DNA of 64,000 nt from contig CM038040.1 of the NCBI GenBank assembly GCA_021397845.1, forward strand, positions 63,132,088 to 63,196,087. The letters run 5' to 3'. A program made the translations under genes and the position numbers. Positions 32,600-44,599 of the stretch are shown here, piece after piece. Position 1 is the first letter of the stretch; each line of letters starts with the position of its first letter. The notes under the pieces are model-generated. The model did not search any database, had not been told where the DNA came from, and saw only the letters and a list, made by a program, of their open reading frames with translations. Origin of the DNA: Areca catechu (taxonomy: Eukaryota; Streptophyta; Magnoliopsida; Arecales; Arecaceae).

Positions 32600-33270
32600 T
32601 TGAGAGTTTTACAGGTTGGAGTGCGGGGCTTCGGGAGTTTCTGGCTTGTCTTTGCTAGACTCAGAGTCTACGGGTAGAGTATGGGCTTCTGAAGTTTCCC
32701 AACTTGTCGTCACCAACTTGGAGTCCGATGGATAGAGTGCGGGGCTCTAGAGAGTTCTGGCTTGCCATCGCTGGACTTGGAGTTCGACAGATGAGTGCAG
32801 GACTTTTGGAGTTTACCAGCTTGTCATCATTGACTGGGAGTCTAACGGATAGAGTACGGGCTTCTAGAGTTTCCTGGCTTGCTGTCACGAACTGGAAGTC
32901 CGAAGATAGGGGGTGCAGCACTTCTAGAGTTTTCCAGCTTACTGTCATCGAATTATGAGTCTAACGGATAGAGTAGGGGCTTTTGAAGTTTCTCGGCTTG
33001 CCATCATCGAACTAGGAGTCCGATGGATAGAGTGCGGGGCTTCTGGAGTTCTCGACTTGTTATCATCAAACTAGGAGTCCGATGGATAAAGTGCGGGGCT
33101 TCTAGGTTTTCCAGCTTGCCATCACCAAACTTGGAGTCGATGGATAGAGTGCAGGGCTTCTAGAGTTCTCGACTGCCATCATCAAACTGGAAGTCTGACG
33201 GATAGAGTGCGGGGCTTATGGAGTTCGTGGCTTACCATCGTCGAACTGGGAGTCCGACGAATAGAGTTCC
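32600..33270 (-). repeat. Tandem array of about 59 bp units between pol and the antisense ORF of D
   Basis: About 12 units of the type GGAGTCCGATGGATAGAGTGCGGGGCTTCTGGAGTT...CTTGTCATCA. Non-coding, many small length differences between units. Confidence 0.8.
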
Positions 33271-33329
33271 TGCATAGGTGAAAAATAGTGTTGCACCAAA
33301 AAGAAACTTTTATTGATGAGAGAAAGTCT

Positions 33330-34767
33330 TATATCATTGGTAATACATCCTCAATTGTTGGCATTCCAAGTTCAGGAAAGTTAGATGCCTCGAGCCCAAT
33401 GAGGTAGTAGGCTCCATAAAGGAAGGCCTCAACTACCTTATAAGGACCTTTTTAGTTAGGGGAGAGCTTGCCCATTCTTCTCAGGCTTGAGACTTTAGCT
33501 CGTCGCAGGACTAGGTCATCTGGACGGAAGGTCTTCAGCTTCACACGGGAGTTTGTAATACCGGGCCACCTGTTGTTTGTAAGCCACCATGCAGAGCCAA
33601 GCTTGTCCCTTATTTCTTCCACTAGGTCCAGGATGAGCAGAAGACGGGCTGATTCTCAGCCATCATATTGCTCTACTCGTAGTGGGGGCAGATCCATCTC
33701 CACCAGGAACATGGCTTCAGTGCCGAAGAAAGGTTGAATGGTGTCTCACCTGTTAACATCCTAGGCATGGTGTGGTAGGCCCAAAGAATACTAGGAGGTA
33801 CTCGACCTACAGGCCCTGGCCTCGTCTAGCCTGGTAAGCAGTCATTGGGGATGGTCCGATGGGACCTCTACCTCCCCGTCAGGTTGAGGGTGAGCCATTG
33901 AGATAAAGTGGTGACGGATGTTCAGGTTAGCACAGAGAACTTCGAATGCTTGGTTGTCGATCTGTCATCCATTGTTAGTGATGATTGAGTGGGGAAGGCC
34001 GAAATGGCAAATGATTGATTTTCAGAGAAAAGATCTGACCTTGGCTTCAGGATCAATGCTAAAGCTCTGCCTTAACCCACTTGTGTGAAGTAGTCGATGG
34101 CCACAATCAGGTATCTTCATTGTCCAGATACGGGGGAAGGGACCAAAGATGTCCATTCCCCACTAGGCAAATGACCAAGGAGCAGAGAGTTGGAGAGAGG
34201 TGTGGCTGGCTGACGCTGTATGTAAGCATGTCGTTAGCAATGGTCACACTTTTTTATGAAGTTAGTCGTATCTTCTCTTATAGTCTCCCAGTAATATCCT
34301 TGCCGGAGGGCTTTGTATGCCAACGTCCTACCCCCTACATGGTTCCTGCAGAGGCCTTCATGTATCTCCTAGAGCACATAGGTCACCTCTAAGGGTCTCA
34401 AACATTTCAAGAGTCGGTAAGAGTGGGACCTCCGGTAGAGCTGCCCATCCCTCAGCACAAAGCACGTAGCCTTCTTCTTGAGGAGGCCAGCCTCCACATG
34501 ATTCTTGGATAGGGTACCATTAGTGATGTATCTGATATAGTAGTCCATCCAACTAGGCTCAAGAGCGAGCTGCTGGACTTTGCCAGACACCTTATAGCTA
34601 GAAGTCTGTAAGTATTCGATATAGGCATGCCCTAGTGATGAGTTTGATAGAGTTGCAAGCCTGGAGAGAGTGTCGATGCGGGTGCTCTCTCCATGAGGGA
34701 TATGGGAAATGTTGAAGCACCAAAAATTCACTGTGCTCGAACATACCTGCTCCAGATATTTTGCCAT
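33330..34767 (-). pseudogene. Integrase of element D
   Basis: Minus-strand 34369-34767 carries the linker to the integrase N-terminus (WMDYYIRYITNGTLSK, LYRRSHSYRLLKCL). The zinc-binding and catalytic parts follow in broken frames, and the C-terminal PDDLVLRR ... GKLSPN motif is seen at about 33440-33520. No intact DDE core could be traced across the frames. Confidence 0.7.
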
Positions 34768-34811
34768 CCGAGGATCTCAGGCTTCGAACTCTCCCAAGAC
34801 TTGACTTGCAA

Positions 34812-35114
34812 CTAGCTGCGAGTCAATGAAGACCTTAAGCTTGTCACACCCAGCTCGCGGGATACTCTTAACCCTACAAGAAGTGCTTCATACTCGACCT
34901 GGTTATTGGTAGTTTTGAACAGGAAGCATAGTGCGCACTCAACCACGACCCTATTGGAGTTGACGAGAATGAGGCCGGCTCCGTGCCCTCCTGCATTGGA
35001 TGCGCCATTTACATGGAGAACCCAGACCGATGTAGGGTTTTGTGTGGTGCTCCAAGTCTTGAGAGTCAACACAAGTTTGGAAGCTAGTTTATAAGTTTTC
35101 AAGGGCCCTAGTGA
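34812..35114 (-). pseudogene. Second (archaeal-type) RNase H of element D, main part
   Basis: WVLHVNGASNAGGHGAGLIL, then NNQVEYEALLVGLRVSRELG, the signature of the extra RNase H found in Tat elements; the usual first Asp of VDGASN is Asn here. It is cut by LTR J at 35115 and continues to the right of it. Confidence 0.75.
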
Positions 35115-36025
35115 TGTTGGGTTAGGGAACTTAACCCAAGATTTAGAGAACATGTGAGACATGGGTGTGCATGGGCTTGGATTTATGATTTTCTCACATT
35201 GACTCCTTGGGGAGAGTTTTCTGAGAGATTGTAACATAACCCAGTTGGGTTATGGGGTTGGGTCCAGGTCTAGCTGGCTACCCCTTTGGGTGTGAAAGGG
35301 GGTTTAGTTGGTTAGTAGGTTAGCTTAGTTGGTTAGTTGGTTAACTGGTTAGTTGTAACCACTTAGAAGCCTAACTAACTAAGGAGTCCTAACTAGTTTG
35401 GTCCAAGAAGAAGAAGCCTAACAATGCAAGAAGTCTAAGCCCAACAAGAAGACCAAGAACTATCAAGAGAACACCACACCCATTTATATAAAGAAAGAGG
35501 GGGCATCCATAATCTTTAGAGGGAGAGAGAGGATCGTGAGGCTTGGCTCACGGTTTGGTGAGGGAGTCCATGGGGGGATCGCCCCCCTTGGGGTTTTGAC
35601 CATCATGGGCATCTTCTTGTGTGGGAGGCTAATGATTCTTGAGAAAAGAGAGAGGGTGTGCAAGGTGTTGTTTATGCGTGGAGCATCTCAATTCTTGGAC
35701 CGTTGGGGCTTGGTGAGAGATGGCTTCTAGATTTGGAGAAGGGTGGCATCTTGTGCATGAGGATTTTCATGTGGGTCTTCTTGGTTGTGAGAGGAGGTGC
35801 TGGTGTCTTGTTTTTTGTGTATTGTAGCAAGGTTCTTCTCTAAGGAAAATAATATCTCTTTTCTCCTACATCTCTTCTTCTATCTCCTTTGTATGAATTT
35901 GAATCCAGGAAAAGACTACAATCAGCTAGATTCTTGGTTACTTGGAATCAAGAAGGCAGATTCACATTTGCGTGATCTCTCCCTCATTGCTTCCATGGTG
36001 TAGGTGCTAATCCAGATTCTCAACA
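35115..36025 (+). mobile_element. Element J: solo or near-solo Copia LTR in element D
   Basis: A 911 bp LTR starting TGTTGGGTTAGG and ending TTCTCAACA, with a promoter-like CATTTATATAAAGAAAG near 35480-35496. AGTGA before and AGTGG after could be a 5-bp TSD with one change. However, the bases after the LTR (GTGGTATCATAGCC) also resemble a PBS, so up to about 45 bp of internal sequence may be kept. No second LTR or coding sequence is present. Confidence 0.7.
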
Positions 36026-36067
36026 AGTGGTATCATAGCCTAGGAATCTCTAAACATCTCATCGATG

Positions 36068-36805
36068 AGTAGCTCCATAGAATGCTCTAGAGGAGTTTCT
36101 TTCGGCTCTTTGTTGATGTTGGTGCATTCCACTAGAAAAGTCAGCCAACACCTTGCCCTTTTAGATATTCTTGGGTGATAAGTAATATCGAACTCATTAA
36201 GTTTCAATGCCCATTTAGCTAGTCACTCAAATGTTTCCGAATGGCTAAGTATGGCTCTCAGTTGCTGGTCAGTAAGAACTATGATCGGGTGGGCTTGGAA
36301 GTATGGCCTGAGATGTTGAGCAAACATAATGAGCACAAAAATAATTTTTCAAAGTAAGTGTACCTAGTCTCCGTGTCTCGGAGGAGCTTGCTGGCATAGT
36401 ACACTGGCCTCTGGACCCCGTCTCTGTCCATGCGAATGAGTATTGAACTGATGGCCCCTAGGGTGATTGCTAGATACAGGAGGAGTTCCTCCCCGTCCTC
36501 CAACCTAAAGAGTAGTGGTGGCAATGCGAGGAATCTCTTCAACTCCTCAAAGGCTTCCCGGCACTCCCTTGTCCAGGCAAAGTCGTGCATCTTGCATAGT
36601 ACCTTGAAGAAGGACAAGCGATCAGTGGAGCGTGAGATGAACCAGCTAAAGATCACAATCTGACCAGTTAGGCACTAAACCTGCTTCTTCGAGATAGGTG
36701 TTCCATGTCGACGATCATCTAGACCTTCTCAGGGTTGGCCTCAATCTCTCTCTGAGTAACCATGAAGTCTAAGAATTTTCTAGTGGCCATGTCGAAGGCA
36801 TACTT
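36068..36805 (-). pseudogene. RNase H and end of RT of element D
   Basis: Minus-strand 36279-36656 has FISRSTDRLSFFKVL, WTRECREAFEELK, LYLAITLGAISSILIRM and QRPVYYASKLL, the connection and RNase H of Tat elements. 36660-36805 has MVTQREIEANPEKV, the end of RT. Element F interrupts the RT just beyond this point. Confidence 0.8.
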
Positions 36806-36807
36806 AG

Positions 36808-38298
36808 TGGTGGGGACACCGAAGGTACCAGAACAAGACAGAGGCTTTTCAATCCTCTATGAATTGATCAATAATTTATGAGTCCATCTGTAATAAGGGC
36901 TTAGCCCATCCGAGTCCTTTTTTTAGTTGTTGTTTGAGTCTTTTGAGTTGTTATTTCAGTTCTGTACTAGTCAGCTTATGTTGAGCTAGTTCGGTCCAAT
37001 GCTAGTCAGCTCATGTTGAGCTAATTTTATTTTTTTGAGTCATGTCCAAGCATACTGAAGACTCAAGACTATATCATACAAGTGAAGACCAAGTCCAACT
37101 AGATTGAAGACATGGAAGTATAGCCCAAGTCCACTAGATTGAGACATGGAAGTATAGCCTAAGTCCAACCCAGCTTGAAGATTTGAAGACCCCAGGAGGA
37201 AAATTCAGGAAAACCCTGATTTCTTGCAGATGCCCTCCAGATGCCCAGATTCTTTTCCAGATGCCAAAGTATATTCATAGATAAGGGCATCCATGATTCA
37301 GAGGTCCATCTGCATCCTAGCTCAAAGAAATCAAGCCCAGGTGCCAAGCCCAAGCCCCTAAGAAGCAAGATACCAGGGAATATTCCTGCTACATGGCTAC
37401 CAGGCTACCCCAGCTTCCAGAGGCCCAAACCCATGCACCCGAGCCCCTTGGGCCGACCTTTTGCTACTCCTAGAAGCCCAACATGCCCCCCTAGGCGTCC
37501 TTGGAGTGTTGGCCAAGTCAAGAGAATTTTTAAGGATTTTTTCTACCTGATGTTTCCTTATTTTCTAGCTACGGTTTGAGAGGGAGAGGATTCTTATGTA
37601 AAGACTTATGTACCCTTACTTGGAGCCCAAGGTTAAGGGTCTATTTAAGGGACCCTAGCCTCTTATATGAAACCTAATTTTTGATATGAATTAAACCTTG
37701 AGTTCTTCTATTGAGTTGTGTAATACCCTGCTGTGTGCATAAAGGGGTTTGTGAGAGTTCTTCTTCCCGATGTTTGCAATCATCTTCCTGCTGCCAACAA
37801 ACCCTCTAGATCCCCTCGACGCCCACTCCAAAAGAAGCCTTTCCTTGCTGCTTTTCCTTTGTTTTCTTGTTCCTTTGTAAGTTTTCTAATCCCTGATAGG
37901 TCGTTTGCAGGTCCCCGAGTTCCTACGAATCCAACGACTCCAGCCAAGCCTCAATCGGATCACCGAGCAGAAAGCCGGGTATCCGCGGGTCTTTGGCTCA
38001 GTTTTCCAGGACGCATCCATCGAGGAACGAGAGACCCCTTCACTGTGATCTTCTCAGATATTGTCAGGTACACCCCTCTACCTCCAATAGTTTTATTGTA
38101 GGAGAACTTGTCCTAACCGAGGCTTCTCAGCCCCGGCGGTCCTTCTTTGCTACTTTTATAGGTCCTAATATGCATGCTGATCTTCAAAAATTCATACAAA
38201 ATTCCCTACAAATAGTTTTGATCTGAAATTCGGGAATTAATCACCTAACTCAACATGTAAATATACAAAAAAATTGCATGCATATTAGTCCCCCATCA
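36808..38298 (+). repeat. 5' LTR of element F
   Basis: 1491 bp, closely similar to 41734-43186. The part around 37930-38110 resembles LTR sequence seen inverted at 63160 onward. Confidence 0.9.
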
Positions 38299-38300
38299 TT

Positions 38301-38312
38301 TGGTATCAGAGC
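38301..38312 (+). other. Primer binding site of element F
   Basis: TGGTATCAGAGC, initiator Met tRNA type, two bases after the LTR. Confidence 0.88.
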
Positions 38313-39217
38313 TTAGATTAGGGCTTGTTTTCTATAATTTTTAGTCCATATATGCTCTGTTATTTTAATTATTTATCCTTGATAAAAACTCAAAAAATTC
38401 TGAAATTTGTTTTGCCGGATTCAACATTATTCACATAATTTTAAGAATTTTTTCAGAGTTTATTATGGCCTCTGAATTTCCTGCAAGCCGAAATACAGAC
38501 TGCAAATTTTTGGCTCTATTTTTTTTCAGCAAGGCAAGTTTGGAAGTTTTAGGGTTTTGTTTAGCATCTTTTACATACTTTTAATTTTAGTATATTTCCA
38601 GCATATTAGGCCATGATTTGAAATTTTTCTTCTATTTAAAAAAATACCAAAAAAAAAATTACATATTCTCCAAAAATACCAAAAACATCTAAACCTTAAT
38701 TTGCATCCTCATCTGCCTGCCATCATTGCATAATTTATTTTTAAGGGCACTCTTGCTATATCAGATGGGGGGAGGATTTGATCACCTCTCCTTAGCCCAA
38801 ACCATATCCCTTACATTCGGTCCCAAGCCTTAACCTAAAATTAACTAGACTTAATTTTTCCTTGTGGGCTAGGGACACCAACTGGTCGGGTCCGGGCTAC
38901 GTGTCAGATCATTGTGTCAAGATAACCTGTGTGTGCCTTGTGCTCAATGTCTAGAACGTGGTTTAGGGATTCAATCCTGAAGGGCTTGTGTGCTGGTCCA
39001 CCTACCTGGCCAATCTCTGATTGGTGTCTAGGATTGGCAATCAGGGACCTAACACTTCCCTTACACCTGCCTGGCTGAGTACAGGATTACTATAGGCTAG
39101 TTTGCCACCCTGATTGATTATCTAGTTTAGACTCTAGGTCTAGTTAGCTGTAGTTGGTCTGATCAAGTCTTGCATGAGCACTAGATCAGGAGTTTCATAT
39201 CACCCACCTCCTTCATA
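38313..39217 (+). other. Untranslated leader of element F
   Basis: AT-rich, then mixed sequence without a coding signal, between the PBS and the first likely ATG. Confidence 0.55.
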
Positions 39218-40990
39218 ATGTTTGAGCCCATGAAAAATTTGCAAGCCCAAATAAAAGCCCTAGCTGATCAAATGGCCCAAATGGCTACCCAGATAACCCA
39301 GTTAACTCAGTCTCGTATTCAAACCAATGATGGAATTGACCATCTTGCCAATAGGTTTGATCAGTTAAAAGTTCGGGTAGGGACCCCAAGAAAACCCATG
39401 GGTCACAGTCTGAGCCAGATCCTGATTCCCCTCAACCTAGGAGGACCCAAACCCTGATCTATACCATGAGGTCGAACCTAGGAGAGCCCCTTATCCTGAC
39501 CCGTACTACAATCCTCAACCTAGGAGGACCCCAAACCCTGATCCATACCTTGAGGCTGAACCTAGGAGAGCCCATCGTCATGACCCAATCCCTAAGGTTA
39601 GTCCTAGAAGACCCAATCAGGATTTTATAGACCAGGAAGATAGATCCTATTTACCCTCTCCCTATAAGCCTAGTATACCCACAACCTATAGATCTTATGA
39701 CTCCAAATCCTATGAACCTAGAACCTATGAATCCATAACCTATGAACCTAGATCCTATGACTCTAGATCCCATGATCATAGATACTATGCACCCACACCC
39801 TATGAGCCTAGTAGACCCAACACCCAATATTCTGACCCATATAGGGAGTCCAACCCTAGGAGAACCCAGTATTCTGACCCATATAGGGAGTCCAACCCTA
39901 GGAGAGCCCAGTATTCTAACCCATATAGGGAGTCCAACCATAGGAGGACCCAATATCCTGACCCATATAGAGAGCCCAACCTTAGGAGGACCCTATACCA
40001 TGATCCATCCTTAGAACCTGACCATAGAGCTGACCCAAAATCCTATGACCCCAGATCCTATAATCCCATGACCCATAGATCTGCACCCTTGTCCTATGAG
40101 CCCAGAGAACCCATAACCCCTAAGTATCAATCTAGTACTAGTCAGGTTTCCCTTAGTCAACTTGAACCCCATAGGATTAGCACCCCTAAATATGAGCCCA
40201 GTAGTGAGCCACTACCCCTTAGGCAACCTGAAGCTACTAGGATTAGTGTCCATAATCAGAAACCAGGACCTAGCCAATTTTCCCCTAGCCGACCTTCTCC
40301 AACCATTTCTGAGATTGACAAGGCTTACATTAACGCGGAAGTGTATGAAGCTGGTGCAAACTTAGTGGATGAGTATGAGGGAGAAGAGGAGACACCTTTA
40401 GATGACCTAGAATTAGCTGACCCAATAGATACCCAGGTAGAAGCCAACCTAGAGGTAGTTGACCTTGACCACATCCAACCTAAAGCTATAGTGGAAGAAC
40501 AAATAGAGGAAGAGAACCTAGGTACTGCTACTAGAGCCTTACCTGAGGAAACCATAGAGGAGAGCCAAATTATAGAGTCTAGTCCTAAAATACAAGAACC
40601 AAAGAATTTATTAAGGACTTGATCTCTTTGAATCAGTACCCTCAGGATGAGCCTCCTCCTATAGTTCCCATTAAGGACCTCTTCCCTGAGATTAGTAACC
40701 CATCCTTCCATTATGCAAACCCCATAGATATACCGCAACCTCGTAAGGTTAGCCTCATTAGTCTAGGATTAGTCCCTGACATGCCTTCTTTTATCGAACT
40801 TTATCCAACTAACCTTGAACCTTTTTCCCTACCCTACCAAACTACTTCTGAACCTACTTCTTATTTTCTACCCTTTCTTGACACCTCCAGCATTTCTAGG
40901 ATCATTAGATTGCATTTAGCTGAGATTAGCATACTGCATGCATTCATCACGCATGTTAGGTTTGCATCTTACTTCTGGCATACTCTTTAG
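39218..40990 (+). pseudogene. Unfamiliar coding-like region of element F
   Basis: I do not recognise this protein. From ATG 39218 it reads a predicted coiled coil (KNLQAQIKALADQMAQMATQ), then in another frame a Tyr/Arg/Pro-rich part with repeated EPRRAPYPDPYY-like blocks, five tandem 14-residue copies of the TQYSDPYRESNPRR type (DNA 39822-40031), and a strongly acidic part (VDEYEGEEETPLDDLELADP). After another frame change it has a Pro-rich part (DEPPPIVPIKDLFPEI) ending near 40990. Only about two single-base shifts (near 39435 and 40600) break roughly 1.75 kb, so it was probably coding until recently. It sits where gag-pol should be. A fast-evolving gag or a captured sequence are both possible. 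Confidence 0.5.
39822..40031 (+). repeat. In-frame 42 bp tandem repeats in element F
   Basis: Five units of ACCCA(A/G)TATTCTGACCCATATAGGGAGTCCAACC-type, 42 bp each (14 codons), the last one diverged. Confidence 0.85.
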
Positions 40991-41239
40991 AATTTGCTAG
41001 GAGTTCACTGTAAATTTTCATGTGCATGTCAAGCTAGGATCAAACCTAGAGAACCTATAATCTATTAGGTTTAGATCCAAAGAGTTCAATAAAATCTCCT
41101 TCGATAGGAATGCATAGTCGAGTCTGTTAGGTGTCAGTATGAGTTCTTTGCATCATTATTAGGAGTCTGCATGTGCCTAGCATGTTCACCACCCGCACTA
41201 ATCTAAAACAACTGGCTAATTCCTGAAAAGGGTCAAAGA

Positions 41240-41762
41240 ATTTGATGTAGTGGATTCTATCTTTGTTAGGCATAGGCCTAAAAGAAGCTTCATGCTCGTA
41301 GAGCCAGACCTTTTAAAGTATAGAGAAGGATTTGATCAAATGCAAGCCTATGTGTTAGACATGCCTTCGGATTTGGGCATTAGTTATACCTCCAATATAT
41401 AGACCTGGTTGAGTATAGGGAACCGGCAGCGATACCTAGTGAGGCCTTTGGACCTGTTCCTTTTCATTGTGAGTGATCCTAACCCAGAGTGTCCACTAAC
41501 AAATTGGCCTGAGAGAGGAGAACGGATCGAGCGTATCCTGGACGATCAAGCCTTCACGACCCGGGGCCGTGACTATCAACGCTTCTTGGTCCGATGGCAA
41601 GGTTGGCCAGAGTCGAACGATTCGTGGATTTCTCGAGAGGACTTGCAGCACCTCAACCTAGACCTCCTCGAGAGATATGTGAGCCAGCTTGATCTTCACT
41701 CGACAGGGTTGAGTTCCTCCCACCCCGGAGAATTGGTGGGGACACCAGAGGTACCAGAATAA
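41240..41762 (+). pseudogene. C-terminal pol remnant with chromodomain, element F
   Basis: QAYVLDMPSDLGISYT and DLVEYREPAA (integrase C-terminal tail) are followed, after a frame change, by ERIERILDDQAF, YQRFLVRWQGWPESNDSWISREDLQHLNLDLLERY, which is a chromodomain with its aromatic residues. Such chromodomains in chromovirus integrases direct integration to particular chromatin. The RT, RNase H and catalytic integrase parts that should precede it are absent. Confidence 0.85.
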
Positions 41763-43186
41763 GACAGAGGCTTTCAACCCTCTGTGAATTGATCAATAAT
41801 TTATGAGTCCATCTGTAATAAGGGCTTAACCCATCTGAGTCCTTTTTTTAGTTATGTTTGAGTCTTTTGAGTTGTTATTTCAGTTCTGTACTAGTCAGCT
41901 TATGTTGAGCTAGTTCAGTCCAATGCTAGTCAGCTCATGTTGAGTTAATTTTATTTTTTTGAGTCCTGTCCAAGCATACTGAAGACTCAAGACTATATCA
42001 TACAAGTGAAGACCAAGTCCAACTAGATTGAAGACATGAAGTATAGCCCAAGTCCAACCTAGCTTGAAGATTTGAAGACCCTAGGAGAAAAATTCAGGAA
42101 AACCCTGATTTCTTGCAGATGCCCTCCAGATGCCCAGATTCCCTTCCAGATGCCAAAGTATATTCATAGATAAGGGAATCCATGATTCAGAGGTCCATCT
42201 GCATCCTAGCCCAAAGAAATCAAGCCCAGGTGCCAAGCCCAAGCCCCTAAGAAGCAAGATACCAGGGAATATTCCTGCTACCTGGCTACCAGGCCACCCC
42301 AGCTTCCAGAGGCCCAAACCCATGCACCCGAGCCCCTTTGGCCGGCCTTTTGCTGCTCCTAGAAGCCCACATGCCCCCCTAGGCATCCTTAGAGTGTTGG
42401 CCAAGTCAAGAGAATTTTTAGGGATTTTTCTACCTAATGTTTCCTTATTTTCTAGCTAGGTTTGAGAGGGAAGAGGATTTTTATGTAAAGACTTATGTAC
42501 CCTTACTTGGAGCCCAAGGTTAAGGGTCTATTTAAGGGACCCTAGCCTCTTGTATGAAACCTAATTTTTGATATGAATTAAAACCTTGAGTTCTTCTATT
42601 GAGTTGTGTGATACCCTGCTGTGTGCATAAAGGGGTTTGTGAGAGTTCTTCTTCCCGGTGTTTGCAATCATCTTTCTGCTGCCAACAAACCCTCTAGATC
42701 ACCTGGATGCCCACTCCAAAATAAGCCTTCCCTTGCTGCTTTTTCTTTGTTTTCTTGTTCCTTTGTGAGTTTTCTAACCCCTGATAGGTCGTTTGCAGGT
42801 CCCCGAGTTCCTACGAATCCAATGACTCCAGCCAAGCCTCAATCGGATCACCGAACAGAAAGCCGGGTATCCGCGGGTCTTTGGCTCGATTTTTCAGGCT
42901 GCATCCATCGAGGAACGAGAGACCCCTTCGCTGTGATCTTCTCAAACATTGTCAGGTACACCCCTCTACCCCCAGTAGTTTTATTGTAGGAGAACTTGCC
43001 CTAACCGAGGCTTCTCAGCCCCGCGGTCCTTCTTTGCTACTTTCTAGGTCCTAATCTGCATGTTGATCTTCAAAAATTCATACAAAATTTCCTACAAATA
43101 ATTTTGATCTGAAATTCGGGAATTAATCACCTAACTCAACATGTAAAACATACAAAAAAAATTGCATGCATATTAGTCCCCCATCA
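41734..43186 (+). repeat. 3' LTR of element F
   Basis: 1453 bp copy of 36808-38298 with small indels. The end of the chromodomain frame runs a few codons into it. Confidence 0.9.
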
Positions 43187-43191
43187 CTTAG

Positions 43192-43833
43192 CTAGGTTCA
43201 ACATCATCTGGTGGAGGCAGAGGTTTTGGACGGCTTCTACTAGGTCTATGATGTGGTCCGATTCTGGCCTGCTCATAACGAGCATATCATCAACGTAGAC
43301 CTGCATGTTGCGACTGATTTGGTCTTTGAAAATCTTATTGACCAAGTGCTGGTACGTGGCTTTAGCATTCTTCAATATGATCGGCATCATCTTGTAACAG
43401 TAAGTCCCTTGGTCTATGATGAAGGCAGTGTACTCATCTTCTGGGGCATCCATATCTGGTTGTACCTAGAAAATGCATCCATGAAGGTGAGTAAGCTGTG
43501 CCCTGATGTGGCATCCACCAGCTGGTCAATCTTGGAAAGGAAAAGCTATTTTTTGGACAGTTTCGGTTAAGGTCGGTGTAGTCTACATAGATCCTCCAAT
43601 TTCTGCTGGTCTTCTTGACCATGACCACATTCACTAGCTAGTTGGGGTACTGGACTTCCCTGATGAATCGGTCGCGAGGAGCTTTTCCACCTCTTCCTTA
43701 ATTGCCATTTGCCTTTCTGGGGTAAAGCTTCTCTTCTTCTACTAGATTGGTGGCACTTCGAGTAGACGTTCAACCTGTGAGTAATAATATTAGAGAGAAT
43801 TCTTGGCATGTCCACCATAGTCCAGGCGAACAC
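43192..43833 (-). pseudogene. Reverse transcriptase of element D
   Basis: In broken minus-strand frames: MFAWTMVDMPRI and ITHRLNVY (upstream linker), NVVMVKKTSRNWRIYVDYTDLN, EDEYTAFIIDQGTYCYKMMP, and the catalytic YVDD in RNMQVYVDDMLV. The rest of the RT follows at 36805 after removing F. Confidence 0.85.
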
Positions 43834-44450
43834 ATATATGTTTGCCTAGAGAAAACTTAGTAGGTGAGCCTTCTCATCCTTCTGTAGTTAGGCTACTACT
43901 TGTACCATCTTCAAAGGGTCTGTACTGAGGGGGTACGATAATAGGCACTCGACTGGGCCGCCCTTGTCATCCTGCACCCTTTGGTCGAGCTCGCTAGTGA
44001 TGGGGTCCTCCTTGGTGCTTCTGGTCCCGGTATGACTTGCAGGCAGTGCTGAACTGGTTGGAGGTTTCCCTCACTTCTCCTCTGTCATAAGAGGTCGGGA
44101 ACTGCATTAGGAGCCATTTTGTAGATTTGACCATGTCGAGCAAGTTGAGCCCAGGGTGGCTGAGGATCTTGTTATAGGCTGAAGGAAGCCTGATAACCAT
44201 GAAAGCTATCATGACTGTGCTCTGCCGGGTGGTGACCGGCGGTGACTGAGAGGGTTATCTCTCCCTCGACCCTTAGGAGTCCCCAATGAAACCAACCAGG
44301 GGGACATGCACTAGCTTCAGCTGGGCAGGAGACAAGTTCATCTTCGGGAAGGCATCATAAAAAAGGACATTAATCAAACTTCCACTATCGACCATAATCT
44401 GTATTATAGGATGCTTCGCTATCATCATCAACAACAACGGCATCATTATT
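43834..44450 (-). pseudogene. Protease region of element D
   Basis: Minus-strand QIMVDSGSLINVLFYDAF near 44345-44400 has the aspartic protease DSG triad. 43994-44212 follows with AFMVIRLPSAYNKILSHPGL and QFPTS, the usual link between protease and RT in Tat elements. Confidence 0.75.
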
Positions 44451-44599
44451 TACATTTTTCACTCGGGTTCCCCTCTCTCTCATAAATGGGAGTACATTTT
44501 CAGGCCCTTCCCTTGCCTTATTCCTCTTCAAGGCGTGCTCTATCCCCTAGGAGATCATGTCCGCTGGCCTCTCGGTGGGTTGTTGTCTATAGGAGGGAG

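Larger units (their letters stand above)
36808..43186 (+). mobile_element. Element F: non-autonomous chromovirus inserted in the RT of D
   Basis: LTRs 36808-38298 and 41734-43186 begin TGGTGGGGACACC and end CCCCCATCA. The 5-bp TSD CTTAG is perfect (36803-36807 and 43187-43191). The PBS TGGTATCAGAGC is at 38301-38312. The 3.4 kb interior lacks RT, RNase H and the integrase core. It has an unfamiliar coding-like region (39218-40990) and then only the C-terminal end of pol with a chromodomain (about 41240-41760). Removing F rejoins the RT of D. It is among the most recent insertions of the nest. Confidence 0.9.

Noticed and set aside
39651..39953. Minus-strand frame with repeated GLPIWVRILGSPRV
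   Set aside because: It is the shadow of the 42 bp repeats of element F, whose + strand frame connects to a longer coding-like region.
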